From NCBI GenBank assembly GCA_001938995.1, contig MKZN01000004.1, forward strand, positions 205,827-269,826: a DNA stretch of 64,000 nucleotides, read 5' to 3'. The notes under the pieces are model-generated. The model had not been told where the DNA came from. It saw nothing but the letters and a program-made list of their open reading frames with translations, and searched no databases. Positions 54,047 through 64,000 of this stretch are shown in pieces (the stretch's first letter is position 1; every line of letters begins with the position of its first letter). The position numbers and the translations under genes are program-made. The stretch is from Bacillus pumilus. Lineage in GTDB: Bacteria; Bacillota; Bacilli; Bacillales; Bacillaceae.

Positions 54047-54916
54047 ATGTCAGCTGGTGGACTCACCTTACTACACACAATGAAATCAAAGCTCCCCCAA
54101 TCTGAAAAAACCATTGCAGACTATATCCTTGCCCATCCTGACAAAGTCATTAAAAGCACTGTACATGAAATCAGTCAGGCTGCGGGTGCAAGCAGTTCTG
54201 CCGTCATTCGTCTTTGTAAATCTCTTGGGTTAGATGGTTATCACGATTTAAAGATGCGGATCGCTGGAGATTTAATGCATACAGATAAACAAGGCTACCG
54301 AGATATCGAACAAGATGAACCTCTTGCCTCCATCATTCAAAAAACAGCAGGAAACACGATTCAGTCCATTAAAGATACAGCTTCTATATTAAATGTAGAC
54401 GCTTTAGAACAAGCTGTTCAATTGCTTCTAGCTGCAAACCAGATTCATTTTATCGGCGTAGGTGCATCTGGCATCGTCGCTGCTGATGCACAGCAAAAGT
54501 TTCTGAGAATCAACTATGCCGCATCAGCATTCACTGACATGCATATCGCGTCCACCGTCATCGCAAATGCTGGAAAGAATGACATCGTTTTCGGTATCTC
54601 CTTTTCAGGAGAAACCCTAGACGTCATTCAGGCACTCCAGCTGGCAAACGACTATCAAGTAAAAACCATTGCCTTGACACATCCAGGTCATACAAGCGTC
54701 TCCGCGTTATGTGATGTGCACCTATCGACTTCAGGTTCCAATGAAGCACCTTTTCGCAGCGCTGCCACCTCCTCTAGATTGGCACAGCTCTATTTAATCG
54801 ATGTCTTGTTCCTCAGTGTAGCATCACGTCAATACGAACAGACTGCTCAATATATTGACAAAACAAGACATGCCATCCGCTCCATGAAACGAAAATCAAA
54901 GGGGGATTCAACATGA
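54047..54916 (+). CDS. murR: RpiR-family regulator MurR
   Basis: From MSAGGLTLLHTMKSKLPQSE the protein has 289 residues: an N-terminal RpiR helix-turn-helix (HEISQAAGASSSAVIRLCKSLGLDGYHDLK, about 42-71) and a C-terminal SIS domain (HFIGVGASGIVAADAQQKFL, FGISFSGETLDVIQAL) that should bind MurNAc-6P. AAAGGAGGCTGTCCT lies before the ATG. It overlaps murP by 4 nt. Confidence 0.95.
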   Translation: MSAGGLTLLHTMKSKLPQSEKTIADYILAHPDKVIKSTVHEISQAAGASSSAVIRLCKSLGLDGYHDLKMRIAGDLMHTDKQGYRDIEQDEPLASIIQKTAGNTIQSIKDTASILNVDALEQAVQLLLAANQIHFIGVGASGIVAADAQQKFLRINYAASAFTDMHIASTVIANAGKNDIVFGISFSGETLDVIQALQLANDYQVKTIALTHPGHTSVSALCDVHLSTSGSNEAPFRSAATSSRLAQLYLIDVLFLSVASRQYEQTAQYIDKTRHAIRSMKRKSKGDST

Positions 54917-56292
54917 GTCATCAGAAGAAATATCTGCAGTTAGCGAAAGACATTCTTTCGCTCTGTGGTGGTTCAGACAACATCTCATCTCACACCCATT
55001 GTATGACACGTCTCCGGATTACACCGATTGATCATAACAAAGTTCAATTCACCGAACTGAAAGAACTCGAAGGCGTCATTGGCGTGGTCGAAGCGGAAAC
55101 GGTCCAAATCATTTTAGGCACTGGTGTGGTCAACCACGTCACAAGTGCCTTTGAACAATGGCTAAACGCCTCTGAATCGTATAATCTAGATAATGAAGCA
55201 CAAAGGAACAAGCAAGCCATTTCTCAAAAGAACCGCTCACCCTTCAAACTATTTTTACGACGAATTGCGAGCATTTTTATTCCAATTATTCCGGCGCTCG
55301 TTGCGTCAGGCCTTATTACAGGTATTACAAAAGCCATCGTACAAGCGGGCTGGCTTGATGAGAAATCTCAAACTGCGATTATTTTAACTGTCATCGGATC
55401 AGGTTTGTTCGCTTACCTTGGGATTTTAGTGGGGACAAATGCCGCAAAAGAATTTGGTGGCTCCCCTGCATTAGGTGCATTAGCCGGTATCCTCATCATG
55501 AACCCAGCCTCCGCAGATATTATGTTATTTGGCACAAATATTCTACCAGGTAGAGGCGGACTAATTGGCGTTCTCCTTGCAGCCATTTTTATGGCAGTCG
55601 TTGAAACCCGAATCAGACGCTTCGTTCCCCAATCTCTTGATATTATCGTCACACCAACCATTACACTACTTCTGACAGGAATCTTTACCTACGTCGTCTT
55701 CATGCCAGTCGGTGGACTGATATCTGATGCCATCACCTCAGGACTGACTGCTCTATTAAACATTGGTGGTATTTTTGCTGGTTTTGTACTTGGCGCTACC
55801 TTCCTACCTCTTGTCGTGACAGGACTTCACCAAGGTCTGACACCCATTCACATGGAACTCATTCATTCAATTGGAGATGACCCTCTACTACCAATCCTTG
55901 CGATGGGAGGGGCAGGACAGGTCGGAGCTGCCTTTGCTATTTTTGTAAAAACAAAAAAGAAAAAGCTAAAAAGAGCCATTGCAGGTGGACTTCCTTCAGG
56001 GATGCTTGGCATCGGAGAACCACTCATTTTCGGTGTCACACTGCCGCTCGGAAGACCATTTCTCACCGCCTGTCTCGGTGCTGGGATCGGCGGGGCATTC
56101 CAAGCGCACTTCCAAATTGCAACCAAAGCACTTGGTGTTTCAGGTCTTCCGCTGACCTTTATTGTCCACACCCATCAAATGATTCTTTACTTATTAGGAC
56201 TACTCATTGCATACGTTGCTGGATTTATCTTCACATACTTATTTGGTTTTCATGACGAGATGGCTGTTGAATTCGAGGAAACCAATCGTTAA
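54913..56292 (+). CDS. murP: N-acetylmuramic acid PTS permease EIIBC MurP
   Basis: A 459-residue EIIBC protein. The EIIB domain has the phosphorylated Cys in SHTHCMTRLRI (about 28-37), followed by an EIIC domain of ten or so helices (PIIPALVASGLITGITKAI, GEPLIFGVTLPLGRPF). It lacks an EIIA domain and must borrow one from another PTS, as is usual for MurP. Confidence 0.95.
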   Translation: MSHQKKYLQLAKDILSLCGGSDNISSHTHCMTRLRITPIDHNKVQFTELKELEGVIGVVEAETVQIILGTGVVNHVTSAFEQWLNASESYNLDNEAQRNKQAISQKNRSPFKLFLRRIASIFIPIIPALVASGLITGITKAIVQAGWLDEKSQTAIILTVIGSGLFAYLGILVGTNAAKEFGGSPALGALAGILIMNPASADIMLFGTNILPGRGGLIGVLLAAIFMAVVETRIRRFVPQSLDIIVTPTITLLLTGIFTYVVFMPVGGLISDAITSGLTALLNIGGIFAGFVLGATFLPLVVTGLHQGLTPIHMELIHSIGDDPLLPILAMGGAGQVGAAFAIFVKTKKKKLKRAIAGGLPSGMLGIGEPLIFGVTLPLGRPFLTACLGAGIGGAFQAHFQIATKALGVSGLPLTFIVHTHQMILYLLGLLIAYVAGFIFTYLFGFHDEMAVEFEETNR

Positions 56293-56305
56293 GGAGGTCT
56301 AGCCC

Positions 56306-57661
56306 ATGAAAAAACATACTTTCGTGATGACATGTCTATTCATGCTTCTCAGCTTACCTGTACAATCATTTGCAACTAGCCCCTTCCCTGTACCGTCTTT
56401 GTCTAAAACAGCACCTGAAGAATATCCCGTCTTAAAGAAAGCAAAACGACCGGAACAAGTAGGTTTTTCTTCCAGGAAGCTTAGGAAGGTTGATCACATG
56501 ATTCAAAAGGATATCAAAGCAGGATTTCCAGGAGCCGCTCTCATCGTCATCAAGGACGGAAAGATCGTCCACCAAAAGGCTTATGGCTATCGGCAAAAAT
56601 ACGATGGCACAACAGAACTCAAATCATATAAAAAAATGAAAAAAAACACACTGTTTGACCTGGCATCAAACACAAAAATGTATGCCACCAACTACGCCTT
56701 ACAAAAACTTGTATACGAACATAAACTAGATGTGAATGAAAAAGTGCAGTCCATCATTCCCGGCTTTCAAGATGACCCAAACGCAAAGGTTACCGGCAAG
56801 GATCAGCTTCGCGTAAAAGATCTTCTCACTCATTCTGCCGGACTTCCCTCAAGTGTCTTATTTTATAGCAAAGAAGCTGCTGGCACATTTTTCTCACAAG
56901 ACAGAAAAAAAACCATAAAGTGGCTACCTAAAGTACCTCTTCAATACGAGCCAGGAACCCAGCACATTTACAGTGATATTGATTACATGCTTTTAGGTAT
57001 GATCATCGAGAAAAAAACAGGATTGCCTCTAGACCAATATGTAGAATCTACAATCTACCGACCATTAGGGCTCAAACAGACAGCATTCAATCCGCTACAA
57101 AAAGGGTTCAATCCAAAGCATTTTGCAGCAACAGAGCGACTAGGGAATACACGGGATGGCGTCATCAATTTTGACAACATACGGCGATACACCCTCTTAG
57201 GTGAAGTACATGACGAGAAAGCATACTACTCCATGGCAGGTGTCTCTGGACATGCCGGTCTATTCTCCAATACATCAGATATGGCCGTACTGCTTCAGCT
57301 CATGCTGAACAAAGGTGGTTATGGAAAAACAACCATCTTTGATCAAGCTGCAATTGATCTCTTTACTATGTCTTCAATGACAAATCCCACCTATGGGCTA
57401 GGCTGGCGCAAAAACGGAAATACTGACATGGAATGGATGTTTGGAAAGTATGCTAGTCACGAGGCTTATGGTCATACTGGTTGGACCGGTACGATGACAT
57501 TAATCGATCCAAAACACCAACTAGGCATTGCTTTGCTGACGAATAAGAAACATTCACCTGTCATTTCACCAGAAACCAATCCTAATCAATTCGAAGGTGA
57601 CCTTTTCCCAACCGGTACTTATGGAAGCATCATGACCACAATCTACGAATCTTTTAAGTAA
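56306..57661 (+). CDS. amiE: Secreted serine beta-lactamase-fold N-acetylmuramyl-L-alanine amidase
   Basis: A 451-residue protein with signal peptide [20 protein letters not shown] (cleavage near SFA). The beta-lactamase fold shows the SxxK nucleophile motif in LASNTKMY (Ser121, Lys124), YSDIDY and the C-terminal HTGWTG block. In B. subtilis YbbE/AmiE strips stem peptides from MurNAc for the recycling pathway. AAGGAGGTCTAGCCC precedes the ATG. Confidence 0.94.
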   Translation: MKKHTFVMTCLFMLLSLPVQSFATSPFPVPSLSKTAPEEYPVLKKAKRPEQVGFSSRKLRKVDHMIQKDIKAGFPGAALIVIKDGKIVHQKAYGYRQKYDGTTELKSYKKMKKNTLFDLASNTKMYATNYALQKLVYEHKLDVNEKVQSIIPGFQDDPNAKVTGKDQLRVKDLLTHSAGLPSSVLFYSKEAAGTFFSQDRKKTIKWLPKVPLQYEPGTQHIYSDIDYMLLGMIIEKKTGLPLDQYVESTIYRPLGLKQTAFNPLQKGFNPKHFAATERLGNTRDGVINFDNIRRYTLLGEVHDEKAYYSMAGVSGHAGLFSNTSDMAVLLQLMLNKGGYGKTTIFDQAAIDLFTMSSMTNPTYGLGWRKNGNTDMEWMFGKYASHEAYGHTGWTGTMTLIDPKHQLGIALLTNKKHSPVISPETNPNQFEGDLFPTGTYGSIMTTIYESFK

Positions 57662-57674
57662 AAGGAGGAATTCG

Positions 57675-59591
57675 ATGTTCAAATCTCTCTTCCCGGTTAC
57701 ACTGCTTTTGGCCCTGCTGACCTCTTCTATCCCAATTGAAGAGGTCAACTCTGCTCCTCTTCCAACTGCTAAACAAATGGTCCAACACATGTCCCTAGAT
57801 GAAAAGATTGGTCAGATGCTCATGCCAGACTTTCGCCATTGGCAAGCAAAAGGAGAATCCACTCCCACCGGCTTCACAAAAATGAATAAAGAAGTATCCC
57901 ACATTGTTAAAACGTATCATTTAGGCGGTGTCATTTTATTTGCAGAAAATGTTATTGGTACAGAACAAACTGTCAAACTCACCCATGAGTTTCAAAAATC
58001 ATCAGACATTCCTTTACTCATTTCAATTGATCAAGAAGGTGGAATCGTCACAAGGCTACAAAAGGGAACTCATTTCCCAGGAAATATGTCGATTGGTGCC
58101 TCTAGAAGTAAGAAAAATGCCTATGACACTGGAAGAATCATCGGCAAGGAATTAACTGCCTTGGGCATTAACACAAACTTCTCCCCTGTTCTTGATGTGA
58201 ATAATAACCCAAAAAACCCCGTCATTGGTGTCCGTTCTTATAGCTCTGACCCTACACTCGTCACTAGGCTTGGAATTCAAACCATGAAAGGACTTCAAAA
58301 AGAAAAGACCATTTCCACATTAAAGCACTTCCCCGGACATGGTGATACAGCTGTCGATAGTCACTATGGATTGCCACTCGTAGAACATCATGTCGATCGA
58401 TTAAAAAAGGTTGAGCTATATCCATTTCAACAAGCAATCAATGCAGGTGCAGATATGGTCATGACCGCTCATGTACAATTTCCTGCTATTGATGATACCA
58501 CCTATCAAAGTAGAAAAGACGGCGAAGATATCATGGTCCCGGCAACTTTATCAAAGAAAGTAATCACCCAATTATTAAAAGAAGAGATGGGCTTTCAAGG
58601 AGTGGTCGTAACCGACGCACTAAATATGAAAGCGATTGCAGATAACTTTGGACAAGAAGAAGCTGTGGTTATGGCCATTAAGGCAGGAGTAGACATCGCT
58701 CTCATGCCAGCCCCCGTTACTTCTTTAAAAACAGAACAAAATTTAGAAAATGTGCTCAATGCTTTAAAAAGAGCTGTTTTAAAGAAAGAAATCCCGATGT
58801 CTCAGATCAATCAATCTGTTGAAAAAATCTTGCAACTGAAGATTGAACGTGGCATCATTTCAACCAAAAAACCGATAAGCCTTGAGGGAAAAGTCAGAAA
58901 AGCCACTCAAGTCGTTGGTAAAAGGGCGCATCGTAAAGCAGAACAAAAAATGGCACGCGAAGGAACCACTCTGCTTAAAAATAACGAAAAAACCTTACCT
59001 TTTAAGCCTAAAAAGAAAGACCGAATCGTGGTCATGGCACCTTACGAAGATCAAATAAAAGCAATGACTGTGACAATCGAATCACTGATCCGACAAAAAA
59101 AGATCAAACCTGTACGTATTCATTCATATGCTTTTGCAGATAAAACCTTCTCGAAAGAAACAGCTAGGCTCATCAAAGAGGCTAACTACGTCATCACCGG
59201 TTCCTACGTTGTCCAAAATGACCCAGCTGTCAATGATGGGGTGATGGATGATAATGTACAGGACCAGAAGAAATGGGCAACAGCCTTCCCTCGTGCTGTC
59301 ATGAAAGAAGCAGCATCACAAAACAAAAAAATGGTCATTATGAGCTTAAGAAACCCTTATGATGCAGCAAATTTTGAGGAAGCCGATGCCTTACTAGCCG
59401 TTTACGGTTTTAAAGGTTACGCAAACGGACAATTCAACCAACCAAATATTTCTGCTGGTCTAGATGTGATTTTTGGAACCGCATCACCAAAAGGGAGATT
59501 GCCAGTCGATATCCCATCTGTCACCCATCCGAATCAAACCCTATACCCAATTGGCTATGGACTCAACTTGAAAGGGAAACAGATCAAATAG
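57675..59591 (+). CDS. nagZ: Beta-N-acetylglucosaminidase NagZ
   Basis: A 638-residue secreted GH3 enzyme (short signal peptide, first 25 residues). The barrel contains [21 protein letters not shown] with the Asp228-His230 catalytic dyad, and [11 protein letters not shown] with the nucleophile Asp. The C-terminal alpha/beta domain (from about 430) is present as in B. subtilis NagZ (642 residues). It releases terminal GlcNAc from muropeptides. Confidence 0.97.
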   Translation: MFKSLFPVTLLLALLTSSIPIEEVNSAPLPTAKQMVQHMSLDEKIGQMLMPDFRHWQAKGESTPTGFTKMNKEVSHIVKTYHLGGVILFAENVIGTEQTVKLTHEFQKSSDIPLLISIDQEGGIVTRLQKGTHFPGNMSIGASRSKKNAYDTGRIIGKELTALGINTNFSPVLDVNNNPKNPVIGVRSYSSDPTLVTRLGIQTMKGLQKEKTISTLKHFPGHGDTAVDSHYGLPLVEHHVDRLKKVELYPFQQAINAGADMVMTAHVQFPAIDDTTYQSRKDGEDIMVPATLSKKVITQLLKEEMGFQGVVVTDALNMKAIADNFGQEEAVVMAIKAGVDIALMPAPVTSLKTEQNLENVLNALKRAVLKKEIPMSQINQSVEKILQLKIERGIISTKKPISLEGKVRKATQVVGKRAHRKAEQKMAREGTTLLKNNEKTLPFKPKKKDRIVVMAPYEDQIKAMTVTIESLIRQKKIKPVRIHSYAFADKTFSKETARLIKEANYVITGSYVVQNDPAVNDGVMDDNVQDQKKWATAFPRAVMKEAASQNKKMVIMSLRNPYDAANFEEADALLAVYGFKGYANGQFNQPNISAGLDVIFGTASPKGRLPVDIPSVTHPNQTLYPIGYGLNLKGKQIK

Positions 59592-59602
59592 GAGGGATTC
59601 TC

Positions 59603-60850
59603 TTGAAAAAGTCAGCAAGCCTGATACTCGCAAGCATTCTCATCATTAGCACACTGACCGCCGCTTCCCCCGTAAATCAAGGTAAGCAGGAATCTACAGG
59701 AAAAAAGGGAAAAGTCAAAACAGGGATTGAAACATTACTCTCAAAAAACCTCTCATGGCTAAAAGGAAAAAAAGTTGGACTCATCACCAATCCAACAGGA
59801 ATTGATGCAAGCATGAAAAGCAGTGTCGATCTCCTTTTTGAACATCCCAGTATTAATCTGACTGCCCTATATGGACCTGAACACGGCGTGCGTGGTGATG
59901 CCCAAGCGGGAGAAGGAGTCGAATCCTATACCGATGAAAAAACAGGGCTACCTGTATACTCGCTCTATGGAAAAACAAGAAAACCGACCCCTGAAATGCT
60001 CCGAGATGTAGATGTTCTACTATTTGATATTCAAGACGTCGGCTCTCGTTATTACACCTATATTTACACGATGGCATACGCAATGGAAGCCTCGAAAGAA
60101 AATAACATTCCTTTTGTGGTCCTAGACCGTCCAAACCCCATAGGTGGGCTAAAAGTAGAAGGTCCAGTATTAGAACCCGATTATGCTTCATTTGTGGGTC
60201 TCTATCCAATACCATTAAGACATGGAATGACCACAGGAGAGCTCGCACGAATGTTTAACAAAGAGTTTCATATCAATGCTGAGTTAACAGTCATCAAAAT
60301 GAAAAACTGGAAGCGATACATGACATTCGATGACACGAAGCTACCATTCGTTCTCCCTTCACCTAACATGCCGACAGTTGACAGTACCTTTGTCTACCCT
60401 GCCACAGGATTAGTTGAAGGCACAAACGTCTCTGAAGGCAGAGGAACAACAAAACCATTCGAGCTCATTGGCGCTCCATATATCAATAGCAACGAGCTAT
60501 CAGATCATTTAAATCGACTAAAATTAAAAGGGGTTCAATTTAGACCCGTTTCGTTCACCCCTACCTTTTCAAAACATGCTGGGACTCTGTCTCATGGTGT
60601 ACAGCTACATGTCACAGATCGCACGTCATTTGAAGCTGTGAAAACAGGGCTATCCATCATTAAAGCGATACATGATTTATATCCCCAAGACTTTCAATTC
60701 CTTCAAACCGGGAGCTTCGATAAACTCATCGGAAATGGATGGATCAAAGAAGACATCATGACAGGTTCTTCTATCAAACACATCATGAAACGCTACCACC
60801 ATGACCTCAACTTATTCGAAAAGAAACGAAAAGGCTATCTTATCTATTAA
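59603..60850 (+). CDS. namZ: Exo-beta-N-acetylmuramidase NamZ (DUF1343)
   Basis: A 415-residue secreted protein; signal peptide MKKSASLILASILIISTLTA. The DUF1343 (GH171) body shows GLITNPTGID, LYGPEHGVRGDAQAGEGV, DVLLFDIQDVGSRYYTYIYTM, DRPNPIGG and GLVEGTNVSEGRGTTKPFE. It cleaves non-reducing-end MurNAc from peptidoglycan fragments, completing the set amiE-nagZ-namZ. Confidence 0.96.
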   Translation: MKKSASLILASILIISTLTAASPVNQGKQESTGKKGKVKTGIETLLSKNLSWLKGKKVGLITNPTGIDASMKSSVDLLFEHPSINLTALYGPEHGVRGDAQAGEGVESYTDEKTGLPVYSLYGKTRKPTPEMLRDVDVLLFDIQDVGSRYYTYIYTMAYAMEASKENNIPFVVLDRPNPIGGLKVEGPVLEPDYASFVGLYPIPLRHGMTTGELARMFNKEFHINAELTVIKMKNWKRYMTFDDTKLPFVLPSPNMPTVDSTFVYPATGLVEGTNVSEGRGTTKPFELIGAPYINSNELSDHLNRLKLKGVQFRPVSFTPTFSKHAGTLSHGVQLHVTDRTSFEAVKTGLSIIKAIHDLYPQDFQFLQTGSFDKLIGNGWIKEDIMTGSSIKHIMKRYHHDLNLFEKKRKGYLIY

Positions 60851-60857
60851 ATCAAAA

Positions 60858-60885
60858 AACCTCCGCCTTTTTTTAGGTGGAGGTT
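60858..60885. terminator. Terminator of the mur recycling operon
   Basis: AACCTCCGCCT and AGGTGGAGGTT around TTTTTT; it lies between convergent namZ and ybaS. Confidence 0.82.
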
Positions 60886-60889
60886 CATT

Positions 60890-61855
60890 TCAAGATATAG
60901 ATTTGTTCACCAAAGGTGTTTTCAGTTCAAACCGGTTGAGTAAAAAACCAAATATGGCAGCAAGTACCTGCTGAAACAGCATGCCAATGACAACCGGTAC
61001 AGCAACAGCTGGAGGAAAAAAGCTAATGGCAAGCACAGCACCCGCACTAATATTCCGCATTCCCCCCGTATACACAATGGCCACAACCTCCCCTTGCGTA
61101 CATTTCATTGCCTTCCCAATCATCCATGCAAACACATATCCACTCATCGCAATCAAAAAAACAACCGCTGCCTTACTAAAGAATGCAGCATCCAACTCAC
61201 GCAAGTATGGAGCGACAACAGAGCTATTAATCGATACGACAACAAACAAACCGATTTTTGAAAAAGGGGAAAGTGTCTGACTGATGGTTTTCGTCACTGA
61301 TGGCTTTGCATACTGATGGACAAGCATTCCTAAAATCGATGGGAGCACCACCATACCAAACAGTCCTTTCATGATGGCCCCAATATCCATATGCACCTGA
61401 GTGCCTACAAGCAGTGATAGGCTGGCGGGTACGATAAAAGGTGACAGCAACGTATCAATTAAGATAATCGATAAGGTTAGCCCAACATTCCCTTTGTACA
61501 TCGCCGCCCAGATCAAACTAGACACACCTGTTGGAATGACCATGGCTAGCGTCAACCCTGTGATCGTCATGGTATCACCAGCAAAGATCAAATGCCCCGC
61601 CGTCCACGCATAAAGCGGCATCCATACATGCAAAATCAAAAAGGTTAAAATCAAAGGCAATGGGTTCATGACCGTATGCTTTAAAGCTGAAAAACTAGCA
61701 GACAAGCTACCGGCAAATGTCATGACAGCAAACACCCATGGCACCAAAAACGTAAAATCTTTTAAATATGCTGCTAATATTACACCGAGTACCACACTAA
61801 CAGGTGTAATGAGCGGCATCATCCGCCCGAGCACTTGATTCAAACGGACAAGCAT
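60890..61855 (-). CDS. ybaS: Bile acid:sodium symporter family transporter (YbaS)
   Basis: The ATG behind GGAGGTGGGCAGGC gives 321 residues, starting MLVRLNQVLGRMMPLITP. It has about ten helices with the BASS family crossover stretches (IPTGVSSLIWAAMYKGN, MRNISAGAVLAISFFPP). The substrate is unknown; relatives carry ketopantoate or other organic anions. It follows ybaR on the same strand, as in B. subtilis. Confidence 0.9.
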   Translation of the reverse strand: MLVRLNQVLGRMMPLITPVSVVLGVILAAYLKDFTFLVPWVFAVMTFAGSLSASFSALKHTVMNPLPLILTFLILHVWMPLYAWTAGHLIFAGDTMTITGLTLAMVIPTGVSSLIWAAMYKGNVGLTLSIILIDTLLSPFIVPASLSLLVGTQVHMDIGAIMKGLFGMVVLPSILGMLVHQYAKPSVTKTISQTLSPFSKIGLFVVVSINSSVVAPYLRELDAAFFSKAAVVFLIAMSGYVFAWMIGKAMKCTQGEVVAIVYTGGMRNISAGAVLAISFFPPAVAVPVVIGMLFQQVLAAIFGFLLNRFELKTPLVNKSIS

Positions 61856-61889
61856 GCCTGCCCACCTCCATCCTGTTCTAAAGATTCTT

Positions 61890-63329
61890 TTAAGAACCCA
61901 ACACCTGTTTGACAAGCTTTTGACTAGACGTATCCATTCCTATCACTTCGACCTCTACACCAGCTGACCGATACTTTTCCTTCACACGCTCAATAGCTGC
62001 TACACCTGATTCATCCCAAATACGCGCTTCAGATAAATCAATCACAACGAATTCAAGATCTCCCTCTTGATGGAATGCACGAATGAAATCAGTCACAGAA
62101 GCGAAGAAAATTTGCCCTCTAATTCGATAAATCCATGTCCCTTCTTTGCTTTCTGTAGAAGTAATATGAAGCTTTGATATTTTTGCCACAAAGAAAACTG
62201 CACTTAGTAGCACACCTGCAAAAACACCCTTGGATAGATCATGAGTCAGTACGACTGTTACAACCGTAACAACCATCACAATGGAATCGGATTTCGGATT
62301 CTTTTTTAACTGCTGAAATGAACTCCAATCAAAAGTACCAATTGAAACCATAATCATCACGGCCACAAGAGCCGCCATCGGAATTTGAACCACTACATCA
62401 CCAAGCACGAAAATGAGCACCATTAAAAATGCCCCCGCTACAAAGGTAGAAAGCCGACCACGTCCACCTGCCTTTGTATTGATCACAGATTGACCAATCA
62501 TCGCACACCCAGCCATACCACCGAAGAACCCTGTGATCACATTGGCAATTCCTTGACCTCTCGCTTCCTTGTTTTTACGACTAGACGTGTCAGTCATATC
62601 ATCCACAATCTGTGCAGTTAATAGAGATTCCAGTAGACCAACCATCGCAAGTGCTAAAGAATATGGAAAAATGATAACAAGTGTCTCCCAATTCATCGGA
62701 ACATTCGGGATAAGAAAAGCAGGTAAAGAACTAGGTAGCTCCCCCATATCTCCAACTGTTCTGACATTGATATGACCAAACAACGTAATCACTGTCATCA
62801 CAATAATCGCAATGAGAGGAGATGGAATGCCCTTCGTGATCATTGGCAATAAATAAATGATCAGCAAAGCGCCACCTGTCATGACATACATCGCGAATGA
62901 TTCACCAAGAAAATGTGGAAGTTGAGCCATAAAAATCATAATGGCCAATGCATTCACAAAACCAACCATCACGGATCTCGGAATAAATTTCATTAATCGA
63001 GAAACGCGACACACTCCAAACACAATTTGGATCAATCCTGTTAAAATCGTGGCTGCAAATAAATATTGTAATCCGTGGTCTGCAACCAAATTCACCATAA
63101 CCAATGCCATAGCACCTGTAGCGGCTGAAATCATCCCTGGTCGTCCGCCAACAAAGGAAATCACAATCGCAATACAAAACGAAGCATACAATCCAACCTT
63201 CGGATCAACGCCTGCAATTATCGAAAACGCAATCGCCTCAGGAATCAATGCGAGCGCCACTAACACACCCGCCAGAACATCCTGACGCACATGTCCAAAC
63301 CATTCTTGCTTAACAAATAAATCTTTCAA
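61890..63329 (-). CDS. ybaR: SulP family anion transporter (YbaR)
   Basis: A 479-residue SulP transporter with STAS domain. I choose the TTG at 63329 because AAAGGAG lies 8 nt upstream and the length then matches B. subtilis YbaR; an upstream ATG at 63356 would add 9 residues. Family pieces: [55 protein letters not shown], and a C-terminal STAS domain with [22 protein letters not shown]. Confidence 0.92.
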   Translation of the reverse strand: MKDLFVKQEWFGHVRQDVLAGVLVALALIPEAIAFSIIAGVDPKVGLYASFCIAIVISFVGGRPGMISAATGAMALVMVNLVADHGLQYLFAATILTGLIQIVFGVCRVSRLMKFIPRSVMVGFVNALAIMIFMAQLPHFLGESFAMYVMTGGALLIIYLLPMITKGIPSPLIAIIVMTVITLFGHINVRTVGDMGELPSSLPAFLIPNVPMNWETLVIIFPYSLALAMVGLLESLLTAQIVDDMTDTSSRKNKEARGQGIANVITGFFGGMAGCAMIGQSVINTKAGGRGRLSTFVAGAFLMVLIFVLGDVVVQIPMAALVAVMIMVSIGTFDWSSFQQLKKNPKSDSIVMVVTVVTVVLTHDLSKGVFAGVLLSAVFFVAKISKLHITSTESKEGTWIYRIRGQIFFASVTDFIRAFHQEGDLEFVVIDLSEARIWDESGVAAIERVKEKYRSAGVEVEVIGMDTSSQKLVKQVLGS

Positions 63330-63616
63330 GCCATCTACTCCTTTTTTTATATACATACCGTACATGGAAAAGAAGATCAACCAAACCTGGAGCGACAGAA
63401 AGGAAAAAAGAAATAGCATTTCACTTTTCGGGGAAAAAGAGGAACGTACAGAGTCTTTTGTAAGAGAGGAAGTTATCACTTAAGTAAGAATAAAAGAATT
63501 AGGTTCAAGAATCAAGTTTAAAATGAAGGGAATCATTTCAAAAAACGGAAGAAAATCATCCAATTCATTGCAATCACTGAATTATATCGGATAGATCATT
63601 ATTCTTTTTGACAAAC

Positions 63617-63650
63617 AAAAAAAGCCTTCTCATCATTGAGAAACCTTAGG
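63617..63650 (-). terminator. Terminator of the rRNA-tRNA operon
   Basis: On the minus strand AAGGTTTCTCA, loop ATGA and TGAGAAGGCTT are followed by TTTTTTTG, 40 bp after tRNA-Thr. Confidence 0.75.
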
Positions 63651-63681
63651 GTTTACGAAAGTCATATTAGATATAGAGGTA

Positions 63682-63754
63682 AGCTTCCAAGCGGGCTCGA
63701 ACCGCTGACCTCTTCCTTACCATGGAAGTGCTCTACCTACTGAGCTATGGAAGC
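63682..63754 (-). tRNA. tRNA-Thr (GGT)
   Basis: Acceptor GCTTCCA/TGGAAGC, anticodon loop ATGGTAA (GGT), T-loop GGTTCGAGCC. CCA is not encoded. Last gene of the rrn operon. Confidence 0.97.
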
Positions 63755-63755
63755 A

Positions 63756-63830
63756 TGGCTCCGCAGGTAGGACTCGAACCTACGACCGATCGGTTAACAG
63801 CCGATAGCTCTACCACTGAGCTACTGCGGA
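63756..63830 (-). tRNA. tRNA-Asn (GTT)
   Basis: Acceptor TCCGCAG/CTGCGGA, anticodon loop CTGTTAA (GTT), T-loop GGTTCGAGTCC, encoded CCA. It lies between 5S rRNA and tRNA-Thr. Confidence 0.98.
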
Positions 63831-63874
63831 ATGGATAAAGTAACTTCTTCCATTGGAAGGATATAATCAAAAGG

Positions 63875-63989
63875 CTTGGCAGCGTCCTACTCTCACAGGG
63901 GGAAGCCCCCAACTACCATCGGCGCTGAAGAGCTTAACTTCCGTGTTCGGTATGGGAACGGGTGTGACCTCTTCGCTATCGCCACCAAA
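63875..63989 (-). rRNA. rrf: 5S ribosomal RNA
   Basis: About 115 nt starting TTTGGTGGCGATAGCG and ending ACGCTGCCAAG, with the conserved CCGAACACGGAAGTTAAGC loop. The 23S gene should follow beyond the right window edge on the minus strand. Confidence 0.97.
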
Positions 63990-64000
63990 CCTGATGGAGA

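Overview
The window reads as chromosome from a Bacillus of the pumilus group (B. pumilus / safensis / altitudinis). This rests on a backbone close to the B. subtilis ybaR-to-glmS region, B. subtilis-type gene families throughout, and rRNA/tRNA placement. The species call is an inference; no database was consulted. The window is written in reverse relative to the B. subtilis map: rRNA-proximal end on the right, glmS and sigW on the minus strand.

Right third (43.8-64 kb), conserved core. The 3' end of an rrn operon (5S, tRNA-Asn, tRNA-Thr) is followed by ybaR-ybaS. Next is the muropeptide-recycling operon murQ-murR-murP-amiE-nagZ-namZ, a five-tRNA cluster, arginase, sigW-rsiW with a textbook SigW promoter, the c-di-AMP genes cdaA-cdaR, glmM, and glmS with its self-cleaving ribozyme leader.

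Middle (27.4-43.8 kb), accessory. Directly downstream of glmS, at the classical attTn7 position, lies the relic of a Tn7-like transposon: a TGTGG terminus, two tandem 20-bp TnsB-site-like repeats and a decayed tnsA. Beyond it are IS remnants and an AT-rich operon for a lactococcin-972-like secreted peptide with an ABC transporter. Then come yxlEF with a nonsense-broken yxlG, and a complete sporulation killing factor operon skfABCEFGH with Spo0A-box-like sites.

Left part (1-27.4 kb), mixed. The glpTQ, yyaL and ybxG metabolic genes and a sulfur operon (yrkJIHF-rhodanese-yrkE) with its CstR-type repressor adjoin a T-box leader that now precedes only a wrecked second prolyl-tRNA synthetase. An AT-rich island (7.9-13.3 kb) encodes a gassericin A/butyrivibriocin-type circular bacteriocin, a DUF95 protein and a further membrane protein, divergent from a MacAB-like transporter and a small XRE/membrane-protein module. 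The purine efflux gene pbuE sits behind an adenine riboswitch. A beta-glucoside PTS gene carries one frameshift but keeps its LicT antiterminator, RAT/terminator and cre site.

Three separate antimicrobial-peptide loci (circular bacteriocin, Skf sactipeptide, Lcn972-like peptide) lie within about 35 kb among several pseudogenes and mobile-element scars, which suggests a fast-turnover competition region beside the attTn7 hot spot.
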